Shown here piece after piece: positions 1 to 7,978 of a stretch of 27,563 nt of DNA. How positions within the stretch are numbered: position 1 is the stretch's first letter; every line of letters starts with the position of its first letter. The notes below the pieces were generated by a model, which did not search any database, was not told where the DNA came from, and worked only from the letters and a program-made list of their open reading frames with translations. Both the position numbers and the translations under genes were made by a program. Origin of the DNA: a bacterium (GTDB taxonomy: Bacteria; Patescibacteriota; Minisyncoccia; UBA6257; 2-01-FULL-56-20); contig JAKALK010000004.1 in the NCBI GenBank assembly GCA_021813155.1, positions 1 to 27,563 of the forward strand, written 5' to 3'.

Positions 1-765
1 CGTCATTAAATACCTGATTATCTCGAGCTTAGTAGTGTACGACTTACCGGAGCCAGATTTAGCAAAAACCACCTGGTTTGCGTTTTCCAGAGAGAAGCGG
101 TCAAAAATAATCAAGTTGTTATTATGACGGTTAATCCCATACATAATCCCCTGATTCGAATTCAGGTCTTCTGAAACAAAAGGAAAAAAAGAAGATACCG
201 GCCCTGAGTTCATCGGTGTTGTCACGTCAATTTTATCTTGGGCTAATGGCAGCACCGATAGCAACCCTTCTAATTGTTGGAATAAAGCCGGCTTAATGTA
301 TATAAGCTTGGCCTCTAAAATCGATTCTACTTGTGATTCTAATTTTGCTAATTCTTCTAAATTATCGCCGTAAATAGCTATATAAACCCCCAAATTAAAC
401 AGTTTCTCCTGGGCTTGCTGAAGAGAATCTCGTAAACTTTCTACATCTTGGAGCGCCGTTTCAAGCATTGGATCTCTCACTAATCCCTTCTCTTGCTGGT
501 CGTTGATTTGAGACTCGACTTGAGCTGCTTTTTTTCGGAGATTTTTAAGAGCTAAGCCGGTATCAACCGGGTTGATAAAAATTGAAACATCAAGGATATT
601 CGGTAAATTTATAAGCGGCTCGAACCATCCGGTGGATAGGTATCTCGGATAAGAAAAAACAAAAAAAACCTTTACGTGCTTATCTCCAATTTTAAGATAA
701 TTGGAGTTTACCTGGACGCCAGCCGGGGCGATAATTTTCTTTGTGTCCTTAAAATCTTGTTCCAT
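1..765 (-). CDS. VirB4-type secretion ATPase, N-terminal 255 aa (partial, cut at left edge)
   Basis: This is the start of a VirB4/TraC-like ATPase, the cytoplasmic motor of type IV secretion systems. The frame is open from an ATG at 765 to base 1. Residues 1-230 form an alpha/beta N-terminal region with a predicted coiled segment around 70-125. The Walker A motif KSGSGKSYTT lies at 236-245, so the catalytic half (Walker B, arginine finger) is outside the window. The ATG is 18 nt after the TGA of the upstream gene and in the same frame, with no clear Shine-Dalgarno, so translation may depend on the upstream gene. It is the last visible gene of the PrgI/TrbL-like locus. Family assignment is firm from the P-loop and context; whether the substrate is DNA, protein or pilin is not visible. 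Confidence 0.9.
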   Translation of the reverse strand, partial: MEQDFKDTKKIIAPAGVQVNSNYLKIGDKHVKVFFVFSYPRYLSTGWFEPLINLPNILDVSIFINPVDTGLALKNLRKKAAQVESQINDQQEKGLVRDPMLETALQDVESLRDSLQQAQEKLFNLGVYIAIYGDNLEELAKLESQVESILEAKLIYIKPALFQQLEGLLSVLPLAQDKIDVTTPMNSGPVSSFFPFVSEDLNSNQGIMYGINRHNNNLIIFDRFSLENANQVVFAKSGSGKSYTTKLEIIRYLMT

Positions 766-783
766 AAGTTTGACTTTGAAACT

Positions 784-1470
784 TCAACCCTTCTTGGCCG
801 TTACATTAGTAATCTCCTTTTCCACTGTTTCCGGGTTATAAAAATTATAAAAAAGCTCTACCAATGCTTCATTGCTTAAAACTTCCGACTCTAATCCAAA
901 AACACTCAAACCCTCCACTATCTGATTGGTTCTTTGATTAATCTGATTTAAATTCTCTTGAAAAATTGAATCTTCTTTGCTCTTTTCGTCTTTTTCTTCC
1001 GCGGCCGAATCTTTTTTATTGAAAAAGGGGATTAAGTTAGTGATTCCTTTTACGCTTTCCTTGCCAGGCAAATTCACCGGGAAAAAAGGGACTACTACCA
1101 AAAAACTTTTCTCCATAATTGCGTTTTCTTTTACGAAACCACTCACAAATTGCTGGTACTCCGATATTTGATTTTGCAGCAAAGCTGATGGTTCCTGGGC
1201 TTTTCTGTCTTCAAGGTTGGCTAAGTAGCGCTCGATATTTACTTTTCTCGAGTGAATAATTACTTGGATCGGGAACTCAAGACTATTCAAAAAATTTCGA
1301 TATCCCGCCGAGATCAAGTCCATTTCCTCTTCGGACATAAGGGCCGTATTTAACCCGCTAACCATCACTACTTGTCTCAAACTTCCGTCCTCGAGCAAAA
1401 CCGAATTTTCCTTTATCTCTTCAATCGATACTAAATCTTGGGTATTTGCCAGTTGTTTGTTGATAGACAT
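784..1470 (-). CDS. TraC-like protein, resembles a stand-alone VirB4 N-terminal domain
   Basis: A 228-aa soluble protein. Residues 15-100 resemble the N-terminal domain of VirB4/TraC ATPases: LLEDGSLRQVVMVSGLN (25-41), an acidic helix, then FPIQVIIHSRKVNIERYL. It has no P-loop. Residues 140-190 are a charged, low-complexity insert and the C-terminus is helical. It sits between the PrgI-like gene and the VirB4 ATPase, where Patescibacteria often carry such a gene (from memory of annotations). The ATG at 1470 is the first in frame; a GGAAGAGG run lies about 14 nt before it, too far for a normal Shine-Dalgarno. The stop is TGA at 784-786. A structural partner role for VirB4 is likely but inferred. 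Confidence 0.75.
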   Translation of the reverse strand: MSINKQLANTQDLVSIEEIKENSVLLEDGSLRQVVMVSGLNTALMSEEEMDLISAGYRNFLNSLEFPIQVIIHSRKVNIERYLANLEDRKAQEPSALLQNQISEYQQFVSGFVKENAIMEKSFLVVVPFFPVNLPGKESVKGITNLIPFFNKKDSAAEEKDEKSKEDSIFQENLNQINQRTNQIVEGLSVFGLESEVLSNEALVELFYNFYNPETVEKEITNVTAKKG

Positions 1471-1500
1471 AAGTTTCTTCGCTAACCTCTTCCAAAACTA

Positions 1501-1506
1501 ATTATA
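1501..1506 (-). promoter_or_regulatory. -10 element (TATAAT) before the TraC-like gene
   Basis: A perfect TATAAT on the minus strand in the 58-nt gap between the PrgI-like and TraC-like genes, 30 nt before the ATG at 1470. No convincing -35 lies 16-18 nt upstream. It may be an internal promoter that lets the TraC-like/VirB4 pair be transcribed separately. Confidence 0.45.
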
Positions 1507-1528
1507 CCCCACAAACACTAAACTTGCC

Positions 1529-2041
1529 TTAATACCTATAATCTATCCGCTTGGCAGCCCCTCTCTCCCCTGTGATTTTTTCAAAAATTTGGTATTTCTC
1601 TTTCACCTTATCGGAAAATTGTTTAATTTCCACTCCTCCTTGTTTAGATCCGGTTTGAAGTTTTCGCCACGTGTTTTTAAGAGCCAGTCCCATAACGATA
1701 TTTTCTATCGAAAAACCCGGCTTAGCCATCTGGTTTAATTCGTCTTCTTTTTTTATCTCCGGATTTTCTGGCTGCCAAACAAATGTTTGGGGTTTCCAAT
1801 AAAACCCCATGGCTGATATAAGCATGCTCGAAATAGGCTTCCCGTTTACTTTAACCAGCGCGAGCACCGATGCTCCGCCGCCGATAAAGATCGTTACAAT
1901 AAACCAGAGCCAAGTTTTAAGTAGGAAAAATAATAAAAAACAAGCTCCCGCTGCCATGCCTAAAAACATAAATTGTTTGAGTGTCAGTGGGCCAACGATT
2001 TTATCCTCTGTATCGATAAATTGAGGAACTTGAAATTGCAT
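1529..2041 (-). CDS. PrgI family membrane protein
   Basis: A 170-aa protein with the PrgI-family layout (Pfam PF12666): a short N-terminus reading MQFQVPQFIDTEDKIVGPLT, two adjacent membrane helices (about 22-42 and 45-63), then a K-P-x-x-F-x-W stretch (KPQTFVWQ, 83-90) and a 75-residue charged cytosolic tail. PrgI-like proteins accompany VirB4 in Gram-positive conjugation systems and in Patescibacterial T4SS-like loci, acting as small inner-membrane subunits comparable in position to VirB3. The ATG at 2041 lacks a Shine-Dalgarno; a TAGAAT hexamer ends 8 nt before it, so the message may start at or near the ATG. It lies directly upstream of the TraC-like and VirB4 genes, in the expected order. 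Confident in family, inferential in role. Confidence 0.85.
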   Translation of the reverse strand: MQFQVPQFIDTEDKIVGPLTLKQFMFLGMAAGACFLLFFLLKTWLWFIVTIFIGGGASVLALVKVNGKPISSMLISAMGFYWKPQTFVWQPENPEIKKEDELNQMAKPGFSIENIVMGLALKNTWRKLQTGSKQGGVEIKQFSDKVKEKYQIFEKITGERGAAKRIDYRY

Positions 2042-2157
2042 TAGCTTTAATTCTAATACCCCAGCCCGCTTTCGTCACCTCCAAACTTCCCAGACTATAC
2101 GGGTGCTTGATTCCTGAAGTTAAAACCGCCTGCCTAAAATGTCGCCTTCTTATAAAC
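2042..2157 (-). promoter_or_regulatory. 116-nt gap with hairpin and -10-like element upstream of the PrgI-like gene
   Basis: This is the longest gap inside the secretion locus. On the minus strand it holds a six-pair stem (arms 2116-2121 and 2084-2089, with an inner CCC/GGG pairing around a 9-nt loop), a perfect GGAGGTGA at 2082-2075 with no start codon at a normal distance after it, and TAGAAT at 2050-2055, 8 nt before the PrgI ATG. A GTGACG hexamer 17 nt upstream of TAGAAT could act as a -35. It could be a processing site or a promoter; no coding sequence is supported. Confidence 0.35.
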
Positions 2158-3735
2158 TTATTGGCCTGGCCCTCCGATCTTTTTAAGTGCGTCAAGATCA
2201 ATCATTTCTTCTCCTACTTTGTCCTTAGGACCATTGCTTGTTTTAATATCGGTTGCCGCGGGCGTTGGTGGCAGGGGAGTGGGTGGGAGTTGGATGTTTG
2301 ATGCAGGTGGCTTCATGAAATTTGTACCCGGAACTGTTGGCGTTGGGGTTTTTATTTGGGGCACTGGCGTTGGTGGTTGTGGCAGCGGAATTTTAGGCTC
2401 TAAACCGGCTGCATTTAAGTTTGTTTTTGGCTTTCCTACAAATAAACGGCTAAGCCATCCCTTGGGTTTTTCTTCTGGTATTATTCCTCTTCTCTCTTCA
2501 AAAAGATGGGCAGTTTCGCCTAGAAAATTTTGGACTCTTGGTTCTGGTTTTGCGACCGGTTTTTCCTGTGGAGTAGTGGGCAGATGGGTAGAAAATGGCG
2601 TTATTGGAGGTGTCGGCATCTTCTGGAGAATGGATGGGGGAACCTGAGGAGTTGCCGGTCTTTCAAGGGGCGTCTGGAAAGCGCTGTAATGAATAACTTT
2701 AGGCGGTTTTATAACTTCTGTTTTGGTTGGAGCTTGAGGAGTTGGTTTTAGGGCTCCGGTCTCAATTCTGGCCGTTGGTGGTGTCGGCGTGCTTGAAAAA
2801 GGCCTAGACTCATCCCATTGTCCTCTTTCTCGACCCAGCTTAAAACTAGGTGCCGTTATAACTGGCTCAGGCCCTAATTCTTTGTGAAGCATAACTGGCC
2901 CCATTCCCGTTGTTTTTAGTTCAGGTTTAAAAATTGGCGAAGGCTCTGGCTTCAAATTTGGCGGCTGTGTTGTCGTTGCCCTACTTTCCTTTTGTTTTAA
3001 GACATCCACCAACTCCGCTCCTGATTTTTCGAGCTTTTTAATTTCTTCAACAATGGCGGTAGATTGGAAAGGAGCTGTCGCTGGCTTCTGTGTCCCTGGC
3101 GTTGATGCTGGGGCTGATTTTGCGGGTGGCACTACCTGTGATGGCCTAATTGGCGTAGCCACTTCCCTTGCTGATAAACTATCACTCCTTAAACTCATTA
3201 AATCCGGCTTTTCAAGTTCGCCCATCGTCTTCGGCTGGAGAGGAACTCCCGTTGCTTCTGGTTTGGATATTTTTAATTCAATTTTTTCCTCAAGTGGGGT
3301 CGCTCTCATCTTATCCAGTCCTAATTCTTCCAATTCGACTGGTTTCGGCGGCACTGTCGGTAGCGTTGTCGGTTCCGGTTTTATTGATAACTGGAATAAA
3401 GGTCGATAATTTTTTTCAAGCTCCGCCTTGATTGGTTTAAAAACCTTAGCGTCGATTTCATCCGCAAGCGATCTCGAAAGTTTATGGTTGTTAAAAAGGA
3501 GTGCCTCGTCTATTTCTCTGGCAAGATCTTCAACGTGGATGAATCCAAAAATCACCAAAGCTACCAGCTGTTCGACCATCAACACCTTTTCTTCGTCCAA
3601 AATATGATGGTTCTGGCAAGCTCGGCTTACTGATTGGTAAACTTGCTCGCTGTCTAAAATATCCTGGAGTTGAGTTGATAAAGACGAAAACCTCTTTCCC
3701 AATCCTATTTCATTTATTAGGGTGTAGTCGAGCAT
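2158..3735 (-). CDS. Proline-rich soluble protein of the secretion locus, unknown family
   Basis: A 525-aa protein of no family I recognise. Residues 1-115 are helical and charged (LDSEQVYQSVSRACQ, then EEKVLMVEQLVALVIFG), enough for a small folded domain. Residues about 118-505 are rich in Pro, Thr, Lys and Ala with many PxP and TPP clusters, typical of an extended disordered region. The last 18 residues (GEEMIDLDALKKIGGPGQ) look like a short terminal motif. There is no signal peptide or membrane helix, so it should be cytoplasmic. It starts one base after the stop of the TrbL-like gene, which implies translational coupling. Position suggests a tether or linker of the machine; this is inference. 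Confidence 0.8.
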   Translation of the reverse strand: MLDYTLINEIGLGKRFSSLSTQLQDILDSEQVYQSVSRACQNHHILDEEKVLMVEQLVALVIFGFIHVEDLAREIDEALLFNNHKLSRSLADEIDAKVFKPIKAELEKNYRPLFQLSIKPEPTTLPTVPPKPVELEELGLDKMRATPLEEKIELKISKPEATGVPLQPKTMGELEKPDLMSLRSDSLSAREVATPIRPSQVVPPAKSAPASTPGTQKPATAPFQSTAIVEEIKKLEKSGAELVDVLKQKESRATTTQPPNLKPEPSPIFKPELKTTGMGPVMLHKELGPEPVITAPSFKLGRERGQWDESRPFSSTPTPPTARIETGALKPTPQAPTKTEVIKPPKVIHYSAFQTPLERPATPQVPPSILQKMPTPPITPFSTHLPTTPQEKPVAKPEPRVQNFLGETAHLFEERRGIIPEEKPKGWLSRLFVGKPKTNLNAAGLEPKIPLPQPPTPVPQIKTPTPTVPGTNFMKPPASNIQLPPTPLPPTPAATDIKTSNGPKDKVGEEMIDLDALKKIGGPGQ

Positions 3736-3736
3736 A

Positions 3737-5479
3737 TTAGTAATGTTGCGTTTCTCTTACCGACCCGCGTGTTCCTACTACCTCGATTTTTGGCGTCGAC
3801 GGCTCTTCGGTGTGGGGGGTTTCTCCTCCGCCCCCTCGTTCTTCTTCCATTTCGTAACCCATCTCATCGAACTGATCTTCTGTTAAACTATATTTCTTCA
3901 AAAATTCCGCTTTCTCTTTCTTCGTGAACTTAGTCTTAACTTTTTTCTTCCCCCATAACCCTGAGCCCTTTCCTATGCCGGCAAAGATAGCTCCGCCTAA
4001 AGTAACTTTCTGACTTTCTCTCCCGAACTTCGCGATTGCTGAATAAGCTTGTTCCGGCAAGATTGCTTTAGTGGCATAACCAGCTGCCGCCCTAAACGGC
4101 TTTCCAACTGGCGTCGTCACTTTGCGGGTGAGTTTTTTAACAGGATTGGTAGCTCTCTGCCACATAGCTTTTGGTCCCCACCCTTTAGGTTGAGGTAATG
4201 GTGCGGGTCCTTTCTGGGTAGCAAACCTCGCCAATCCTCCGCCTGCCTTAGCCCCCGCCCACTTTCCTAATCCCTTCGAAGCGCCCTTTACTGCTCCCAG
4301 CGTGCCGTGAGCGGCCATAATTCCTAATGAATTAGCCGCAAAAAGCCCCCCTACCATCACGGCCAGCACTATTATCTGTTGCAGAATTATTGAAACAATT
4401 GGAGTTAATAATCTACTAAAAAATCCAGCAACCGCTGCCCAAGGACCTGTTCCGCTTGTTTGGCTCGCTACCTCATATTGTCCTATGTCGTTATGCGCTT
4501 GAAGCGATGTTTGAACTCCTAAATACAAAAAGAAAACCACTAAAGGCGCAAAGAGTGACCATTTGATGAAATTTTTCCACCATTTACTCCAGTTGCTCGA
4601 GAGCCCTGGGAAGATCCAAGTGAGCCAGGCAAAAGGCATTAAAATCAGAAGAATCCCTATAAAAACGTAGCGGATTAAAAGCATGATAATCAATCCGAGG
4701 AGTGCAATTACAATTACAATCATCGAAAGCCCCGTGAAAACCAAAGAGGCAATCGGCACGAGCATCTTCCCAAGGCTTTCATTGTCCACTGCGAACGAAC
4801 CTCCGGCGCCCCCCACTTCTTTCTCGAAATCCTTGACCTTGCTTGGATTTAATTCTCCATCGGTTACGAGCAACAACTTCTGGGGATTAAAAGCTCCGGC
4901 AATGGCGTTGGCAAACTTTTGGGTTTCCCCCACGCCTCCCGGCGACATCTGATTGATGAAATATAGCGTTAGCTGATCAGCAATATTTAAAATCGCTCCT
5001 GCAAAAACTAAACTGAAGTTCACCAAAAGCGCTGCTACCACCAGCTTCCAGAGAATCTGCTTCATCATATACCCCTGGAGTCGGAGAATAGTAGCAATTG
5101 CCATCACAATAATAGCGAGCACAAATCCTAAATTGGCAATTGAGAGCGCTATTGGAAACCCGGTCCGAACTGGTGCCGAGTTAACAATCTGGGTATTCAT
5201 TTTTAAGATAATCTCAATAAACCAAGCCTCAATTGCGATGGCAATTCCCGCGATGAAGCTGACTATAAAGGATATTCCGGTAGCAACTTTCCCAACTACC
5301 CAATATCCGAAATCAAAAAGGCTCGCCTGGGTCTGGTTAGGTTCAATTAATAAAAGCAAAGCAAAAGCGATTACTCCTCCTAATGCCAGCCATCTTAAAA
5401 CCGAGGGGATACTCTTTGCGCTGAACATTTTCCGAATTACTACCGCAGTTTTTATAATTTTATTTTCTAGAAACTTCAT
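3737..5479 (-). CDS. TrbL/VirB6-like polytopic membrane protein
   Basis: A 580-aa protein from the ATG at 5479; an in-frame TTG at 5497 would add six residues, and neither start has a good Shine-Dalgarno. It has about eight hydrophobic segments (numbered from the TTG): 34-50, 68-90, 112-137, 150-172, 246-275, 277-298, 314-330 and 364-388, with a roughly 70-residue soluble loop between the fourth and fifth. Residues 395-586 form a basic Gly/Ala/Lys-rich then acidic cytosolic tail. This layout is that of VirB6/TrbL subunits of T4SS inner-membrane channels. The gene lies 22 nt after the PKD protein gene and one base before the proline-rich gene. Family by architecture and context, not by a sharp motif. 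Confidence 0.75.
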   Translation of the reverse strand: MKFLENKIIKTAVVIRKMFSAKSIPSVLRWLALGGVIAFALLLLIEPNQTQASLFDFGYWVVGKVATGISFIVSFIAGIAIAIEAWFIEIILKMNTQIVNSAPVRTGFPIALSIANLGFVLAIIVMAIATILRLQGYMMKQILWKLVVAALLVNFSLVFAGAILNIADQLTLYFINQMSPGGVGETQKFANAIAGAFNPQKLLLVTDGELNPSKVKDFEKEVGGAGGSFAVDNESLGKMLVPIASLVFTGLSMIVIVIALLGLIIMLLIRYVFIGILLILMPFAWLTWIFPGLSSNWSKWWKNFIKWSLFAPLVVFFLYLGVQTSLQAHNDIGQYEVASQTSGTGPWAAVAGFFSRLLTPIVSIILQQIIVLAVMVGGLFAANSLGIMAAHGTLGAVKGASKGLGKWAGAKAGGGLARFATQKGPAPLPQPKGWGPKAMWQRATNPVKKLTRKVTTPVGKPFRAAAGYATKAILPEQAYSAIAKFGRESQKVTLGGAIFAGIGKGSGLWGKKKVKTKFTKKEKAEFLKKYSLTEDQFDEMGYEMEEERGGGGETPHTEEPSTPKIEVVGTRGSVRETQHY

Positions 5480-5501
5480 CTTCGGTTTGTTAAACAAAAA
5501 C

Positions 5502-7919
5502 TTAAAGCGGCCTCACTTCTACTGCCTTTGTTGCCGTAGTCGTTGCCCCTGAAATATCCGTGGCAATTACCTTGATCACCAAATTAATTGGTGGATCGCC
5601 TGGAATCGGTCGGGTGTAGTTGTGATATTTAGTGACTGTCTGCCCGCTTCTCTCGGTTACATTTAAAGTAACATTCCCGTCACCCCAGTCGATGTCGTAA
5701 ATTATCACCGTCGCTCCGGCCGGATCGTCTGGGTCTGAACCGATAATTCGCCACCAAGGGGTCAGTATTGCATTCGCCGTTACAGTTGATGGGCCGTCAA
5801 TCGTAACTACCGGAGGCAGGTTTACTGCCGGAGCCGTAGTGGACGCGCTCCCAGCTGCGTTATTTATGCAATTTTGAAGTGCCTGCCCGCTTAATCCTTG
5901 GCAAGACGGCGTTCCTGCTCCCGGCGCCGTTGAAGACGAATTATTAATTCTATTAGTCTCTGTTGCATCAATCATGCAGCTTGAAAGATCTGTTCCAGTT
6001 AGACCATCACAGAGTGTTGCTGGATCCCCAGCTGGCGCTCCTCCGGGCGTAACTCCTGGCGTGAACCGTTCTCCTGATACTAAATTGCGCAACCCTTCCG
6101 CTCCCGCATGCATGAGTTTATTGAGCGCCGAGTCAACCAAAGCCGACATCAAGTCAATTAAATCTTGTGCGTTCACAATTCTATGAAGCGGAGCATCGAG
6201 CGCCGTGTAGAGCGAATGAGCTATCGCACTCCCAGGCGTAGTGTTCTGCCAGGCTCGTGGCGGGCAAGTTTCAAAGTCTCCGCCTCGGAGTTTTTTAAAG
6301 CTGTCCGGAACATAATCTTCTCCAAGTTGCCCGGCTATGAAAATAGCCTCACCTTCTGTGCCGACGTATCCTGGGGGTGGTGGACCAGCTACGTAGTCCC
6401 AAATTTCTGATACGTTGTGTACGCGAGTATCGCCGCAAACCTTCTCTGTTGTGAATCCTTGCCCGGCTTGAGCCTGGGCGTTGGCCGCTTCTTTGGCTTT
6501 CTCGGCCTCTCTAAGAGAAGTATCTCCCACTTCGATTAAAGTTCCAAAAAGATTATTTTGAGGCTTTAAGGCATAGGAATATCCAATCCAACCCCCTTCT
6601 GCAAAGTTTTCCCTGAAACTGTCTATATTACTGATTACCTGGCTCAGCGTGCACTGAGTTTTAATTTGCAGATTCGATCCCCGGGTGCTTTGAGGCGGGT
6701 AGAGTAATACCTTAACTAACGGGCCAAAAGAACGGCACAATTTAGGCTCTACATTAGAAATGATATAACCCGCTGCCCGGTCAGCATTGTCGCTTAAGAA
6801 GTCATTCCAGTTTTCCACAAACTTAGGTTTGCTGCCTCCTTGGATCCAGTTAATAGTTTGGCGAACCATAGATTTCACCAATCGATTTTTTAATTGTTCT
6901 GTGGCGAACTTTCGCCCCCATTCCCAAATTTTTTGGGCCAAGTCTTTAATCGCAATTAAAAGTTTTTTAACGCACTGAAAACCGACGCAATCAATCGGAA
7001 CCCAAAGTTGAGCTTTTGCTTCCTTCACTCCCAAAAATTTATCTAAAAAAGAAAGCTTCATTCCTTCGCCGCTCAAACCCAATGCGTCTTTTGGTAAATT
7101 AAGTTTTTCATACTCCTCAGATAAGCGGGCTAGATCCTGGTTGATAATTTGGTCGGCGTTTTCAAAAACCACCAAGGTTTTCAACGGATCTTCTTCATAG
7201 GAGCTTAGAGATTCAAAAATTTTTTTCTGGTTTGAAATAGACGCGATGATGCTTTTATGAAGTTCGAGCATCGATTTGGGTACGCTCATCGCTTCTAGCT
7301 TCTTTTCAGTCTCTGACAAAACCAGTTGAGTGGCCACTACCGTTTCCCAACTTGTCTCTTGGGTATTTAGGTTTTTAAACTCCTCTCCTGCTGTTGCTCC
7401 TCCAATAATCTGATCTACTCCCTTTAAGTAACTTACCTCTTCTTCTCGGTCGGCGTTATCAATCACTTTAAATTGATTTTCCTTTTCATCTCCCTCCCAA
7501 TCCATTCCGATCATACTTAGTCGTCCGATTTTATTAATCGCTCCATCAGGAGGAGTGATAAAGTTATAACCATCACCTTCCGATTCTGGGCCCTGAGGGT
7601 TGCTTCGTACTAACTCTCGGGTTAACTGTTGCGATAGATTTTCAGTTAAATTTGATGAGTAGGTTACTTGCGGGAGATCCTCATTATTGATAGTTGCTGT
7701 CTTTGCGGAATTCTGATTGGAATCCGGCATCAATTCCGTAAAAGCATTTCCTGAAGATAAATTCGTGGTTTCTTGGGATGCCTCTTTCAAATTTTGAGCA
7801 CTTGTCAGTTCTTGGGTTTCTGGTCGTCGGTCATTGAAGCCAGTAAGAATCGCCACTATTGAGCTTGTGAGTGCCGCCGTTAAAAGGAAGAAGGAAAGGA
7901 ACTTCTTTAGATCTACCAT
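5502..7919 (-). CDS. Exported PKD-domain protein with duplicated CX10C motif
   Basis: An 805-aa protein from the ATG at 7919. The frame stays open upstream to 8099, but that would overlap the previous gene and hide the N-terminal signal/anchor segment (KKFLSFFLLTAALTSSIVAIL, about 5-25). Residues 30-300 are mostly helical and polar. Residues about 310-400 include CVGFQC and MVRQTINWIQGG, then KPKFVENWNDFL. At 637-652 and 673-688 the same short motif occurs twice: C-x-G-L-[ST]-G-x-x-L-x-x-C. Residues 703-805 are a PKD-like beta-sandwich (PPVVTIDGPS, then YDIDWGDGNVT and a YHNYTRP strand). TATAAT ends 7 nt before the ATG. It precedes the TrbL-like gene and is probably the large surface component of the machine; function unknown. 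Confidence 0.75.
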   Translation of the reverse strand: MVDLKKFLSFFLLTAALTSSIVAILTGFNDRRPETQELTSAQNLKEASQETTNLSSGNAFTELMPDSNQNSAKTATINNEDLPQVTYSSNLTENLSQQLTRELVRSNPQGPESEGDGYNFITPPDGAINKIGRLSMIGMDWEGDEKENQFKVIDNADREEEVSYLKGVDQIIGGATAGEEFKNLNTQETSWETVVATQLVLSETEKKLEAMSVPKSMLELHKSIIASISNQKKIFESLSSYEEDPLKTLVVFENADQIINQDLARLSEEYEKLNLPKDALGLSGEGMKLSFLDKFLGVKEAKAQLWVPIDCVGFQCVKKLLIAIKDLAQKIWEWGRKFATEQLKNRLVKSMVRQTINWIQGGSKPKFVENWNDFLSDNADRAAGYIISNVEPKLCRSFGPLVKVLLYPPQSTRGSNLQIKTQCTLSQVISNIDSFRENFAEGGWIGYSYALKPQNNLFGTLIEVGDTSLREAEKAKEAANAQAQAGQGFTTEKVCGDTRVHNVSEIWDYVAGPPPPGYVGTEGEAIFIAGQLGEDYVPDSFKKLRGGDFETCPPRAWQNTTPGSAIAHSLYTALDAPLHRIVNAQDLIDLMSALVDSALNKLMHAGAEGLRNLVSGERFTPGVTPGGAPAGDPATLCDGLTGTDLSSCMIDATETNRINNSSSTAPGAGTPSCQGLSGQALQNCINNAAGSASTTAPAVNLPPVVTIDGPSTVTANAILTPWWRIIGSDPDDPAGATVIIYDIDWGDGNVTLNVTERSGQTVTKYHNYTRPIPGDPPINLVIKVIATDISGATTTATKAVEVRPL

Positions 7920-7926
7920 TTCCTTT

Positions 7927-7932
7927 ATTATA
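7927..7932 (-). promoter_or_regulatory. -10 element (TATAAT) 7 nt before the PKD protein ATG
   Basis: Perfect TATAAT on the minus strand, then seven bases (AAAGGAA), then the ATG at 7919. Transcription normally starts about 7 nt after the -10, which would put +1 at the ATG. AAAGGA could also serve as a closely spaced Shine-Dalgarno on a longer transcript. No clear -35 was found. Confidence 0.5.
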
Positions 7933-7978
7933 AGCGCTAATTGGGTAAAAGCTGTGGAGAGATATCCCCACGTAGAAG

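Noticed and set aside
2001..2201. 66-aa minus-strand open frame across the gap before the PrgI-like gene
   Set aside because: It overlaps the ends of two supported genes in another frame, has no recognisable domain, and its only Shine-Dalgarno-like site is internal.
2219..2647. 142-aa plus-strand open frame, Gly/Val-rich
   Set aside because: It is the mirror image of the proline-rich gene; Pro-rich coding sequence gives Gly-rich antisense frames.
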